From contig CAVVAJ010000001.1 of the NCBI GenBank assembly GCA_963746255.1, forward strand, positions 992,001-1,056,000: a stretch of DNA of 64,000 nucleotides. Reading direction: 5' to 3'. Position 1 is the first letter of the stretch. Each line of letters opens with the position of its first letter. The position numbers and the translations under genes were made by a program. Below, in pieces: positions 51,429 through 60,141 of this stretch. Source of the DNA: DAOVXM01 sp963746255 (lineage in GTDB: Bacteria; Chloroflexota; Anaerolineae; Anaerolineales; UBA4823). The notes under the pieces are model-generated. The model was not told the origin of the DNA. It did no database searches and saw only the letters and a program-made list of their open reading frames with translations.

Positions 51429-52325
51429 CTAGGACAGAATTCGTTCTGCCCGTTTTTTCTGCCGGAAAATCACTGCTGAGGCAATCACATTAATCACCAG
51501 TGAAATTAAAAACAAGACAATACCGATCAAGAACAAGACATGATAGTGCGTGCTGCCAGTAGCGACCTCACCCATCTCGGCAGCTATCGTGGCTGTCATC
51601 GTACGAGTGGGTGAAAAAAACGCTGTAATGCCTGATGGCATAACTGCAGCATTGCCGGTAACCATCATGACAACCATTGTCTCGCCAATCGCACGTCCGA
51701 TTCCGAGCATGACCGCTGTCAATACACCTGAACGGGCGGCTGGCAGCGTTACACGCCAGATTGTTTGCCAACGGGTCGCACCTAAGGCCAGAGCGGCATC
51801 CCGGTAAACGCGCGGTACCGCATCAAGAGCATCTTCAGCAACAGAGACGATCGTCGGGATAGAAATCGCGGCCAGCAGTAAAGACCCCGTCAGAGCTGAT
51901 AATCCGGTTGGCAGATTTGTGATGCGCCTGATATAGGAGGCCAGCACTAAGATACCGATAAAACCTAACACAACGGAAGGGATGCCAGCCATAATCTCCA
52001 CAAATGGCTTCAGCACCTCGCGTGCCCAACGCGGGCTGATCTCGGAGATGTATATTGCCGTACCAATTCCTATCGGGACCGCAATGAGTGCAGCCCCTAA
52101 GGTGACGATTATGGATCCGCCAATCAGCGGCAATAGGCCAAAATAATCCTCAATTGGATACCAACGAACCTTGACCAGGTCCCTAAGCGAGACTTTAAAA
52201 ATAGCTGGCAAGCCTTCTGTGATCAAGAATATGAAGATCACCCCGACAAAGAGGATCGCTGAGTAGCCGGCGATTTTGATCCCAGCTGTGATGAGGCTCT
52301 CTTTCCAATTCCGTGAGGCTCGCAT
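51429..52325 (-). CDS. pstC: Phosphate ABC transporter permease PstC
   Basis: The other permease subunit, 298 residues. It has VGVIFIFLITEGLPAIFKVS in the first helix and loop, the coupling motif LALGATRWQTIWRVTLPAAR, and the family's ETMVVMMVTGNAA (Glu in the pore). It follows pstS by 21 bases on the minus strand and precedes pstA. Confidence 0.93.
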   Translation of the reverse strand: MRASRNWKESLITAGIKIAGYSAILFVGVIFIFLITEGLPAIFKVSLRDLVKVRWYPIEDYFGLLPLIGGSIIVTLGAALIAVPIGIGTAIYISEISPRWAREVLKPFVEIMAGIPSVVLGFIGILVLASYIRRITNLPTGLSALTGSLLLAAISIPTIVSVAEDALDAVPRVYRDAALALGATRWQTIWRVTLPAARSGVLTAVMLGIGRAIGETMVVMMVTGNAAVMPSGITAFFSPTRTMTATIAAEMGEVATGSTHYHVLFLIGIVLFLISLVINVIASAVIFRQKKRAERILS

Positions 52326-52346
52326 CGACGCTCCGAATTTCCTAGC

Positions 52347-53237
52347 TCAAGGGCTGCTGACCGGCACGAACCCCAAATCCATGACAATCTGCTGTGCGGT
52401 AGGGCCGTAGATCCAGTCCAGATAGGCTTGGATCGCACCTTGCGGTTCGCTGGCGGTATACATATATAAATCACGGGCAATTGGATATGTCACGTCATTG
52501 ACACTCTCAATGGAAGGCAGGACAAACGGACTTGCACCATCCTCGGCAACAGCAAGCACCTTCACTTCATCGGTGATATACCCCAACCCATCGTATCCGA
52601 TAGCATTAGGATTGTCGCGGACTTCAGCAGTGATACCCTCCGAGGATGGCAGCAGCAAAGTATCGGGAGAGAACAGTGCTGTTGAGTCCTTCTCTCCTAA
52701 CCGAAGTACATTTTCTAAGAAGTAAACATGCGTGCCAGAGTTGGTCTCGCGCGAAAGCCGGACAACCGGCCTGTCTTCGCCGCCCAACTGCTGCCAATTG
52801 GTTATATCGCCACGGTAGATGGCGGAAATCTGTTCCAATGTCAATTCAGCGATCGGGTTGTCATGGTTAACAATAATAGCAATCGCATCTCGCGCTACAA
52901 TGAATTCTTGTGGGTCAACCCCGATCTCCTGCATGCTGGCGATCTCTTCTGATTTAATTGCGCGGGAGGCGTTGGCTATATCCACGGTGTTATTTATCAG
53001 GGCCGCGATCCCCGTACCCGAACCACCTCCTGTCACGGAGATGCTGACAGCCGAATTAACTTTCTGATACTCTTCTGCCCAGGCAAGCGCCAAGTTTACC
53101 ATCGTATCAGAGCCCTTATTTTCGATGTTTTCAACTAACTCAGGGGGAGTATCGACTGCGTTGGGAGAGCCAGTACTGGTACAGGCCACAAGCAGAAACA
53201 ACAGCGAGAGGTTTAGGACAATTCGCAAAAATCGCAT
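52347..53237 (-). CDS. pstS: Phosphate-binding lipoprotein PstS
   Basis: The extracellular phosphate receptor of the transporter, 296 residues from ATG 53237. The lipoprotein signal is RFLRIVLNLSLLFLLVACTS with lipobox LVAC. The binding fold shows ENKGSDTMVNLALAWAEEYQ, VTGGGSGTGIAALINNTVDI (phosphate-binding SGTG loop), SREINSGT-like SRETNSGTHVYFLE and a C-terminal PIARDLYMYTA. A longer frame from a TTG at 53309 is open but would place residues before the signal peptide. It is the first gene of the operon, divergent from the second pstB. Confidence 0.92.
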   Translation of the reverse strand: MRFLRIVLNLSLLFLLVACTSTGSPNAVDTPPELVENIENKGSDTMVNLALAWAEEYQKVNSAVSISVTGGGSGTGIAALINNTVDIANASRAIKSEEIASMQEIGVDPQEFIVARDAIAIIVNHDNPIAELTLEQISAIYRGDITNWQQLGGEDRPVVRLSRETNSGTHVYFLENVLRLGEKDSTALFSPDTLLLPSSEGITAEVRDNPNAIGYDGLGYITDEVKVLAVAEDGASPFVLPSIESVNDVTYPIARDLYMYTASEPQGAIQAYLDWIYGPTAQQIVMDLGFVPVSSP

Positions 53238-53330
53238 GCCAGGCTGATTATATGCCGAAACCTTTAAACTCACAACAGAAATAAGTAAATCTGTGGAATG
53301 ATCACTCAAAATTGGGTTAGAATTTAGCTG
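53238..53330. promoter_or_regulatory. Shared divergent promoter region of pstS and the second pstB
   Basis: These 93 bases separate the two start codons, so both promoters must lie here. AATCAGCC and TTAGAATTTAG stretches are AT-rich; I cannot define a Pho box with certainty. Confidence 0.4.
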
Positions 53331-54098
53331 ATGGAAAACAGACAGCCAATTATTTCTGCCAAAGATGTCGATTTCTTTTACGGCGATTTCAAAGCCCTAA
53401 GCGCGATTTCGATGGATATCCAGCCACAAAAGGTGACCGCGTTAATTGGTCCTTCGGGATGCGGCAAGTCAACTTTTTTACGCTGTCTCAATCGAATGAA
53501 TGATACGATCCCCAATACGAGGTTTACCGGCCGGATCACGCTTGACAGCGAAGATATCTACGCCCCAGATGTCGACCTGACATTGCTTAGGCAACGGGTT
53601 GGAATGGTTTTTCAAAAACCCAACCCATTCCCCCAATCGGTTTTCGATAATGTAGCCTTTGGCCCCCGCGTGCTCGGCATCGCCAAAAATCGGGCAGGAC
53701 TTACCGATATCGTTGAGCGCAGTCTTGTCCAAGCTGCTTTATGGGATGATGTCAAAGATATCCTCGGGGAAAATGCGATTGGGCTATCGCTCGGTCAGCA
53801 GCAGCGTTTGTGCATTGCACGCGTTGTTGCAGTCATGCCTGATGTTATCCTGATGGACGAACCGGCTTCTGCTCTCGACCCGATAGCCACCGAGAGTATT
53901 GAAAAACTGATTCACGATTTGAAAAATGAATACACAATCATTATCGTCACCCACAGCATGCAGCAAGCAGCACGTGTGTCAGATTTTACCGGCTTCTTTT
54001 GGCTGGGTGAAATGATTGAATTTGGCAATACCCCTGCTATATTTACCAATCCCGAACAAGAACTGACCGAGACCTATATCACCGGACGTATGGGTTAG
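53331..54098 (+). CDS. pstB: Second phosphate ABC transporter ATP-binding protein with altered signature motif
   Basis: A 255-residue ATPase. In its overall sequence it is closer to orthodox PstB than the copy in the operon: FYGDFKALSAISMDI, Walker A GPSGCGKST, VGMVFQKPNPFPQSV, Walker B VILMDEPASALDP, His in IIIVTHSMQQAARVSD. The ABC signature, however, reads LSLGQQQRL, not LSGGQ, with CTC in place of a Gly codon (two base changes). This residue contacts ATP across the dimer, so the protein may be weak alone or work in a heterodimer with the other PstB. It is divergent from pstS and presumably co-regulated by phosphate. Confidence 0.9.
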   Translation: MENRQPIISAKDVDFFYGDFKALSAISMDIQPQKVTALIGPSGCGKSTFLRCLNRMNDTIPNTRFTGRITLDSEDIYAPDVDLTLLRQRVGMVFQKPNPFPQSVFDNVAFGPRVLGIAKNRAGLTDIVERSLVQAALWDDVKDILGENAIGLSLGQQQRLCIARVVAVMPDVILMDEPASALDPIATESIEKLIHDLKNEYTIIIVTHSMQQAARVSDFTGFFWLGEMIEFGNTPAIFTNPEQELTETYITGRMG

Positions 54099-54406
54099 AA
54101 GTATACTCCCTCAAACCCAGCAGAGATTCCATATCATGACCCACTCGCAGAGATTGAGCGGCGCTCTTTAATGGGGCAATTAACACCAGATCAGCAACCC
54201 ATAATGCCAGGACTATTATCTTGCTATATAATTATATTCAACATAAATGAATCCTTGAAAACGCCGCTAATATCAGCCTCGCAGAAGACATCAAAACCTA
54301 ATAGTCAAGTCGCTGGAAAACTTCCACCTGACGACAAGGTTATGAGGGTTGAAAGTTGCGCAGGTTTCTGTGGCGGTTTAGCCGCCCATCGATAAGGAGC
54401 ATGCAA
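54099..54406. other. Gap between second pstB and degV
   Basis: A 308 bp AT-rich stretch. Only a short hairpin, GGCGG-4-GCCGCC (about 54373-54387), just before the degV ribosome site, stands out. Open frames here have no protein-like character. Confidence 0.4.
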
Positions 54407-55279
54407 ATGCAAATTGTGACAGATAGTGGGACCGATTTAAGTCTAAGCCCTGAACAGATAGCAGAGCTGAATATCCATATCGTGCCACTTGTGGTAACTC
54501 TGGGTGGGAAATCCTACCACGAGAATGTCGACCTGAAACCAGATGAATTCTACCCCTTACTCGAAGCAAGTGATGAACTACCGACCACTTCACAGCCATC
54601 ACCGGGAGATTTTGCCGAAATCTACCGTGAATTAGCGCAGGATGACCCCGACATCTTATCCATCCATATGACCTCGGGATTGAGTGGGACTTATAACTCG
54701 GCGGTAGAAGCAGCCAAACAAGTCCCAGAAGCCAATGTAACTCTTGTCGATACCAAGACGCTGTCAGCAGCCGCTGGCTGGCAGGTGGAAGCCGCAGCAA
54801 AAGCTACCCGGGCAGGTTGGACGCTAGAGAAAACCCTCGCTTACTTGAAGCAAATTGGCGAAGCAAGCGATAGTCTATATACGCTAAAAGAACTCAAGTA
54901 CTTGATACACGGGGGGCGGATCAGCCATATGAAGGGTTTGATCGCATCCATATTGAACATCAAACCACTGATAGGTGTCGAAAAAGTTAACGGCACCTAT
55001 ACCCAAGAGGGACAATCACGAACGTTCAATCGAGCGCTTGATGGTTTGGTCAATCTAATTGCCCGCCAGCATGCTTCCGGCAGCGAACTGCACGTACAGG
55101 TGCTGTACTCCTTCAATCCAGAGGGTGCACAGAATTTAAGGGAGAAAATCAACGCAGAATTTAAATGCCACTGGTTGCCAATGGGGCCGATGTCTCTTGT
55201 CTTGGGTGCACATACGGGGCCGAGCATGGTTGGGGTAGCTTATGCCCCCCAAACGCTCTTCTCCGAGCCATTCAGCTAG
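54407..55279 (+). CDS. DegV-family fatty-acid-binding protein
   Basis: A 290-residue DegV protein, the FakB type that presents fatty acids to a fatty-acid kinase. The N-terminus is IVTDSGTDLSLSPEQI, the lipid site motif is HMTSGLSGTYNSAVEAA, and the domain end is GAHTGPSMVGVAY. ATG 54407 has AAGGAG eight bases before it; ATG 54401 lies too near the ribosome site. No fakA is adjacent. Confidence 0.92.
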   Translation: MQIVTDSGTDLSLSPEQIAELNIHIVPLVVTLGGKSYHENVDLKPDEFYPLLEASDELPTTSQPSPGDFAEIYRELAQDDPDILSIHMTSGLSGTYNSAVEAAKQVPEANVTLVDTKTLSAAAGWQVEAAAKATRAGWTLEKTLAYLKQIGEASDSLYTLKELKYLIHGGRISHMKGLIASILNIKPLIGVEKVNGTYTQEGQSRTFNRALDGLVNLIARQHASGSELHVQVLYSFNPEGAQNLREKINAEFKCHWLPMGPMSLVLGAHTGPSMVGVAYAPQTLFSEPFS

Positions 55280-55576
55280 ACATTAATTCCATTCGAATTT
55301 GTAGTCATACACTTAACAAGACAAACTGAAGGTCTGTTCTGATCTGCAGCGGCACCTGGTTATCCTGCAGTGGAAATCCATGCGCCGGTCTATCAACTCT
55401 CTTGGTATCTTGAGATAATAGCTGATGAGTAAACCTTTGCGAGCATATGTCAGCTGGGTAGCAGCATAAAATTAGTTAATCGGCGTTAAGTTCTGGTTGC
55501 ATGATTACAAGCAGGCGCTTCCAAAGAAAAATCCCCAGCAATGTTTTGCTGGGGATTTGCGTGGGTGATTAGGTGT
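55280..55576. other. Gap between degV and the DUF5679 gene
   Basis: About 300 bp between convergent genes. The only structure I see is the terminator at 55529-55558. Confidence 0.4.
55520..55558 (-). terminator. Terminator of the DUF5679 gene
   Basis: AAATCCCCAGCA (55529-55540) pairs perfectly with TGCTGGGGATTT (55547-55558); on the minus strand it runs on into TTTTTCTTT. Confidence 0.8.
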
Positions 55577-55735
55577 CTAGGCTTTATCTTCACTGGGTAG
55601 GAAACGAGTCACGTTGGTACCGCACACAGGGCATTTGCCCTTGGCCATCCGGCGACCTTTATCGTTTGTCTCAACTCTTCCATCAGCGATCTTACGCTTA
55701 TCACGACATTTTACACAATAGCCTTCATACTCCAT
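55577..55735 (-). CDS. DUF5679-type zinc-ribbon protein, 52 aa
   Basis: A short gene on the minus strand, ATG 55735 with AAGGAGG at ideal distance and stop TAG at 55577. The protein starts MEYEGYCVKCRDKRKIADGR and has a second pair in GKCPVCGTNVTRF, so two CxxC knuckles that would bind one zinc. This is the pattern of the small DUF5679 family. Its function is unknown; nucleic-acid or ribosome contact is a guess from the basic residues. It is followed by a strong terminator. Confidence 0.88.
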   Translation of the reverse strand: MEYEGYCVKCRDKRKIADGRVETNDKGRRMAKGKCPVCGTNVTRFLPSEDKA

Positions 55736-56052
55736 AATAAATCCTCCTTCACCTTGTTAGTCAGACAGTTAACAAATCTGCCTTTGAATTATTTGACGCG
55801 CCCATCCATTGGGCTGCGCTGCAACGGTACTTCTCACCGCCTGAAATTGGTAGTTTTATTATACCAATCATTTTTAGAATTTGAAATAATGTGTTTTTGC
55901 CCGCTGGCGAGCAATCAATCTCCTATCTATGGGCTGTGAAGATACCTTGGGTTAGTTTAAAGTGGGACGCCTGGCTATGCCAGGCGTCCAGAGAGGAGGG
56001 TCGGTCCGGTTCGGTGCCGGCGACGACTTTGAGGAGGCGTTTGCCCGCGAGC
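55736..56052. other. Gap with a strong hairpin downstream of the nrfD-type gene
   Basis: GGACGCCTGGC (55965-55975) pairs perfectly with GCCAGGCGTCC (55979-55989), 11 bp with a 3-base loop. It lies downstream of the redox operon on the minus strand and may end its transcript, though the T-run is poor. The overlapping open frames are not protein-like. Confidence 0.5.
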
Positions 56053-57306
56053 CTAATCAGCAGGGGCAACCACCGGCTGAACCGTACGCTCTTGTTGCTC
56101 TTGATGCGCATGTACTTGGCGGTGGTTCACTATGTTTAAGTACTGCACGCCAATCGTGAATGCGAAAAAGCCAAAGGCAATAATCCCCAACCCAGCCAAT
56201 ATTTCAACCAGCGATGGGAAATAACTTATATAGCGGACAACAGTATTGAATGGTTCGTAGGTCATCACAACCAGCTGCCCGACGATATTCAAATCCCAGC
56301 GATAGGCGATCAAACCACCAACTACCATCGCAAAAGCAATCATCCTGATAACTGGCTGGACGCGTAGTCGCTTGTTCAACAACAGTATGGCTGGCACTAA
56401 GATGCCCAGAATGATCTCACCAACCCAGAAGTTGAAGGCTAAAGTACCGCTAGTAAGCATCCAAAAACCCTCAGACCGGCCAGGCAAATAACTATATGTC
56501 ATGGAAAATGCATCCCAGAAGCGCAGGTAAAGGTAAAGCAACAATCCCCAACCCACGAACACCGCAAGACTCTGGATCAGACGGTCATTTACCTTCGCGC
56601 GGCGGCTAAGACGTCCTGCAAGCATTGATGCTAATAAGGTCATCGATATCCCTGCCAAGACCGCGGAGATGATAAATAGGTACGATAGCCCCGGGCGGAA
56701 CCAGATCGGACGTGCTTTCAATACACCATATGTAGCCCCCAGCGATGATTGGTGCAGCATGGAGAATGCCAAACCCGCGACGGCTAGGATCGGTGCAATA
56801 TGATGCACTTTGACCAACCGAGCCGAAAGCCAGGGAAAGATGGATTTCATCCAAGGTGTATTCCCGATGATTGGCAGCATCTCCACAAGCAGCACACTGA
56901 AATATAAACCCACACACATCGTCACCTCCCAGAGCACTGAGTGTGGGTTCCAGAATACAAATGCGTGCCAGAAGCGATCAGGACGCCCGATGTCCAACAG
57001 CAAGCACATCATTGCCATGCTATACCCAATAATACCGATATATGTCGCGGTTTTAGCTACGGGTTCATATTTCTTAAGGCCCAGGATATAAACCGCCGCA
57101 CAGAGGGAGAATGCCCCCGCGGCCAGGGCAATGGAAGACAAATCAATCGTGATCCACAACCCCCAAGGTACTAGGTCACTGAGATTGGTCAGCGACAGCC
57201 CTTCAATCAGCACCAGAATGCCACACAGCGCACCGATACCAATCAGCGACAATAACCCCATCATCCAGATGCGATAGGGTGTGATAATTCTCGTCAATTG
57301 TTTCAT
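56053..57306 (-). CDS. NrfD/PsrC-type polytopic membrane subunit
   Basis: A 417-residue membrane protein with about ten helices, of the NrfD/HybB/PsrC family that exchanges electrons with menaquinone. It begins RIWMMGLLSLIGIGALCGIL, then PWGLWITIDLSSIALAAGAF and DIGRPDRFWHAFVFWNPHS, the hallmark of the HybB/DsrP branch. It is the last gene of a three-gene operon with the Tat ferredoxin and multihaem cytochrome. Together they would form a membrane complex linking the quinone pool to periplasmic c-type cytochromes. Confidence 0.92.
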   Translation of the reverse strand: MKQLTRIITPYRIWMMGLLSLIGIGALCGILVLIEGLSLTNLSDLVPWGLWITIDLSSIALAAGAFSLCAAVYILGLKKYEPVAKTATYIGIIGYSMAMMCLLLDIGRPDRFWHAFVFWNPHSVLWEVTMCVGLYFSVLLVEMLPIIGNTPWMKSIFPWLSARLVKVHHIAPILAVAGLAFSMLHQSSLGATYGVLKARPIWFRPGLSYLFIISAVLAGISMTLLASMLAGRLSRRAKVNDRLIQSLAVFVGWGLLLYLYLRFWDAFSMTYSYLPGRSEGFWMLTSGTLAFNFWVGEIILGILVPAILLLNKRLRVQPVIRMIAFAMVVGGLIAYRWDLNIVGQLVVMTYEPFNTVVRYISYFPSLVEILAGLGIIAFGFFAFTIGVQYLNIVNHRQVHAHQEQQERTVQPVVAPAD

Positions 57307-57310
57307 CGCA

Positions 57311-58072
57311 TTACCCCTCTTGTACCGGCAAATAGTAAACGCGCGGTTCGCACCCCAGGCCTTCCTTGGTGCGGAAGCTGGGGTTGGCTGCTAAAAGCTG
57401 GCTGACTTCTGAAGACGGATCGTTGAGATCACCAAAAATGCGCGCCCGAGTGGGGCAAGCCACCACACACGCTGGGGTTGCATTAGCGTTGACACCTGGC
57501 ATCAAACCGTTCGCCAAGCCACGATCAATCCGGTGATAGCAAAATGAACACTTTTCAACTACACCGCGTGGACGACGCTCTACTTCGGGGTAACCCCATT
57601 CAGGTACGGCTGGATTTTCTCCAGTAAATTCTACCCAATTAAATGATCGCGCCCCGTACGGGCAAGCCACTTCACAGTAGCGGCATCCAATGCAAAGGTC
57701 ATAGTCCATCATCACGATGCCATCAGGCCGGTGATAGCTAGCCCTTACCATACAAACCTGTACACAAGTTGCATCCTCACAATGCATACATGGGCGCGGC
57801 AGGTAGACCTTACGGTTTCCAGCATCCTCGACTTCAAAAACCTGGTTCCAGGATATGTCGGGGTTGACATCATTATGGGCACGGCAGGCCAAGGTACAGT
57901 AGCCGCAGCCAATGCACTTCTCCTGATCGATCACCATCCCCCACTTATATTTGCTCTCACCTTGTGGGCCAGAGGCGCGGCCTTGGTTAGCGAAACGCAA
58001 TCCGACAGCCCCTACCGCTCCAGCAGTCAGAGCACGGAGGAAATTTCTTCTGGTAAGTTTATTGTGCGCCAT
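57311..58072 (-). CDS. Tat-exported 4Fe-4S ferredoxin (DsrO/HybA-like)
   Basis: A 253-residue iron-sulfur protein. The twin-arginine signal is TRRNFLRALTAGAVGAVGLR. Four cysteine clusters follow: CIGCGYCTLACR, CEDATCVQVCMV, CIGCRYCEVACPYG and CSFC...CVVACPTRARIFGD, so four [4Fe-4S] centres. It would pass electrons between the multihaem cytochrome and the NrfD subunit outside the membrane. It is four bases from the membrane-subunit gene and four from the cytochrome gene. Confidence 0.93.
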   Translation of the reverse strand: MAHNKLTRRNFLRALTAGAVGAVGLRFANQGRASGPQGESKYKWGMVIDQEKCIGCGYCTLACRAHNDVNPDISWNQVFEVEDAGNRKVYLPRPCMHCEDATCVQVCMVRASYHRPDGIVMMDYDLCIGCRYCEVACPYGARSFNWVEFTGENPAVPEWGYPEVERRPRGVVEKCSFCYHRIDRGLANGLMPGVNANATPACVVACPTRARIFGDLNDPSSEVSQLLAANPSFRTKEGLGCEPRVYYLPVQEG

Positions 58073-58075
58073 CGG

Positions 58076-59059
58076 CTACTCCCGATCCCCATCATTGGCC
58101 TGCTGAATAGCGTTGTTTGCCCGTTTAGCAAACCGGCCTAATATTGGCGCAACGAGCATACCTGCCCCTAATCCAACCAAAACGGCCAGTAAGATAAAAC
58201 CGATCGGACTAACCGGGGTCGGTGACAGGCTCATAAATGACGGCTCTTCGATTGGGATAACCGGGGTCGGTTCGGTAACGCTTTCTACATTATTCATATC
58301 CGTCATCGAATGCTGCTGGTTATTATGGCATGCACTGCAAGTGCCGAGGCGGACATGAAAACTGTGATCCCGGAAAGCATGACCGCGGCCAGGTTCATTG
58401 GTCAGTTCCCCCAAATGACAGTCTGCGCAGGAAAGTTCTTCCTGGTTGTGTTTTGTGAGCATGAATTCCGAATGCTTGGAATGGACGAAGTTTTCCGATC
58501 CGGGCTGATGGCAGGTTATGCACAGATAGGAAGCCTCTTCATCTTTTATTCGACCAGCATGCGGGTTGTGACAGCTGACGCAAACCATGTCCGCCTGACC
58601 ATGCTGGCTCAGCTTCCACTCAGTATACGTCTCTGTATGGCAGCTGCCACACATATACGCCGAGCGCTCAATCGGCATCGGTTCTTCGGGGTGGTTGGGA
58701 TTAATCGGATTGTGACACGCTAGACAAGTTATCCCATCATCCACCCAGGTATTGGTAAGCGGGTCGTAGCCGGTTGTGTGGCAAGAGACACAGCGTGGCT
58801 CATCTTCCTCCTGCATTGGGTGGTTTGTATCCATAGATACGACGGGCTCTCCGTCAACATGGCATTGGCTGCAGGTTAACGCCCGCATATGTGCGCTACC
58901 TTCCCAGGCAAGCACGGTAGCTAAGTGGCATTCTCTGCAATCTAGAGGATTGGCCTCACCTTCCTGGTTGGCGGGTGCCGCCCAGACGGTAAAATTTGGC
59001 AGCAATAAGACTGCCAATACACACAGTAATCCCCCTGCCCGAATTAGACCGACTTTCAT
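58076..59059 (-). CDS. Nine-haem cytochrome c, membrane-anchored
   Basis: A 327-residue exported cytochrome. The signal peptide is MKVGLIRAGGLLCVLAVLLL. Nine CXXCH sites are visible: CRECH, CSQCH, CVSCH, CLACH, CGSCH, CVSCH, CITCH, CADCH and CSACH. A C-terminal membrane helix (GFILLAVLVGLGAGMLV) follows a Pro/Thr-rich linker. It is the first gene of the redox operon. The arrangement MHC-FeS-NrfD resembles parts of alternative complex III, Hmc or Nrf complexes, but no molybdenum or other catalytic subunit is encoded here. Confidence 0.93.
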   Translation of the reverse strand: MKVGLIRAGGLLCVLAVLLLPNFTVWAAPANQEGEANPLDCRECHLATVLAWEGSAHMRALTCSQCHVDGEPVVSMDTNHPMQEEDEPRCVSCHTTGYDPLTNTWVDDGITCLACHNPINPNHPEEPMPIERSAYMCGSCHTETYTEWKLSQHGQADMVCVSCHNPHAGRIKDEEASYLCITCHQPGSENFVHSKHSEFMLTKHNQEELSCADCHLGELTNEPGRGHAFRDHSFHVRLGTCSACHNNQQHSMTDMNNVESVTEPTPVIPIEEPSFMSLSPTPVSPIGFILLAVLVGLGAGMLVAPILGRFAKRANNAIQQANDGDRE

Positions 59060-59746
59060 TTATCGTCTCCTCAAATCGAATGGACTGACCCAATTAATGC
59101 CTGCTCCCAGGCAAACCTCTCTCTGAAGACAACTCTCCCGTGGTCTACACCATCGGTAGAGCAATTCACTGAATTATTTAGCAGTATTGAGGGGGTGCAC
59201 GCCCGGCGACTACCAACTTGCAGGAACGGCTCCGGCAGCATATGCGGGGCTTTTCGAGCCGCGAATTGGCTGACAAGTTGCCGCTGGCTTGAACATTGAC
59301 CCTGTGGGAGAAAAGACGCTGATTGACTGACGGATGCCTCTTGAACGCGCATAAATGCCCAAGCGTCGTGTAGGTTGTCGGTGGGGGCACAGCGCACGCA
59401 AGCTCGACGAACAGCGTTGGTAACGTCAAGATAGACTCCGGGCAAGTGGTCTGTTTACCAGTATTCGCTATATATGACGCTGCGACGTGGAAATGGATAC
59501 GGTATAGTTTAAGAATTATTTAAGAAATTTATTGATTGAAATTATGAACCTTCCCCACCCATCAAATCCAACACCCGAAAGCGGGAATCAGATGGTCATG
59601 GGTTATGACAAGAAATGTCGAATAATCCCCACCTGAATACCCCATCTTGGGATGGTCAGAGGGCTGCTTTGGGTAAGCATACAGAAGATAGATCAGTTAA
59701 TTCGAGGGAGGTCGGTCGACATACCATCCTGAACTCAAGAAAAAAT
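59060..59746. other. Gap upstream of the redox operon
   Basis: Nearly 700 bp. The part 59150-59450 is GC-rich, and three minus-strand frames are open at once; the longest (59071-59445) has no recognisable motif and starts at TTG. It could be a gene remnant or structured leader; I support neither. The rest is AT-rich with nothing clear. Confidence 0.35.
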
Positions 59747-59980
59747 ATGAACACAACTAAGAAGTCGCCATCGCACTACCGGATCCAGGTCGCGAGGCAG
59801 CTTTACCCAAACTGGGCTGATTGGCTCCCAGGGTTCGAGCTGCGGTCAGCTGGCCAGCACGATAGCATGTTGGAGGGTGATGACATTTCACCCGACAAGC
59901 TGCAAGCAGTCCCTGCAGCAGCCCTTGACAGGCTGCGCAACCACGGTTTACCAATACTTTTAGTAGAGAGAATTGACTAA
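59747..59980 (+). CDS. Small protein of a family common in Chloroflexota, 77 aa
   Basis: A 77-residue cytosolic protein from ATG 59747 (MNTTKKSPSHYRIQVARQLY). PNWADWLPGFELRS and the end LDRLRNHGLPILLVERID match a pattern I recall from short proteins of 65-80 residues (RIRVxGxLDxxWSDWFxGLTI ... LxxVRDLGLPLLSVxRVE). No function is known for them. The open frame extends to 59615, but the upstream part is not protein-like. No strong ribosome site is seen (CTCAAGAAAAAAT). Confidence 0.65.
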   Translation: MNTTKKSPSHYRIQVARQLYPNWADWLPGFELRSAGQHDSMLEGDDISPDKLQAVPAAALDRLRNHGLPILLVERID

Positions 59981-60141
59981 TGTTTTAGCCGAAGAATTTA
60001 TCCCCCGAGGTTTTGCACCAAATCCTTATCCCGTTGACCCTCAGTAAATAATGATCACCCGATTAAATCAAAATAAGGCTCTGAATATTCCCACCAGCAA
60101 AAAAATTTACAATTGGCGGTATTCTACTGCTGAGTGCACGG

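Noticed and set aside
55754..56159. Plus-strand frames between the DUF5679 and nrfD-type genes
   Set aside because: They span a strong hairpin and lie antisense to the membrane-subunit gene; composition is not protein-like.
59615..59746. N-terminal extension of the 77-residue protein
   Set aside because: The extra residues have no resemblance to the family, which starts near the ATG at 59747.
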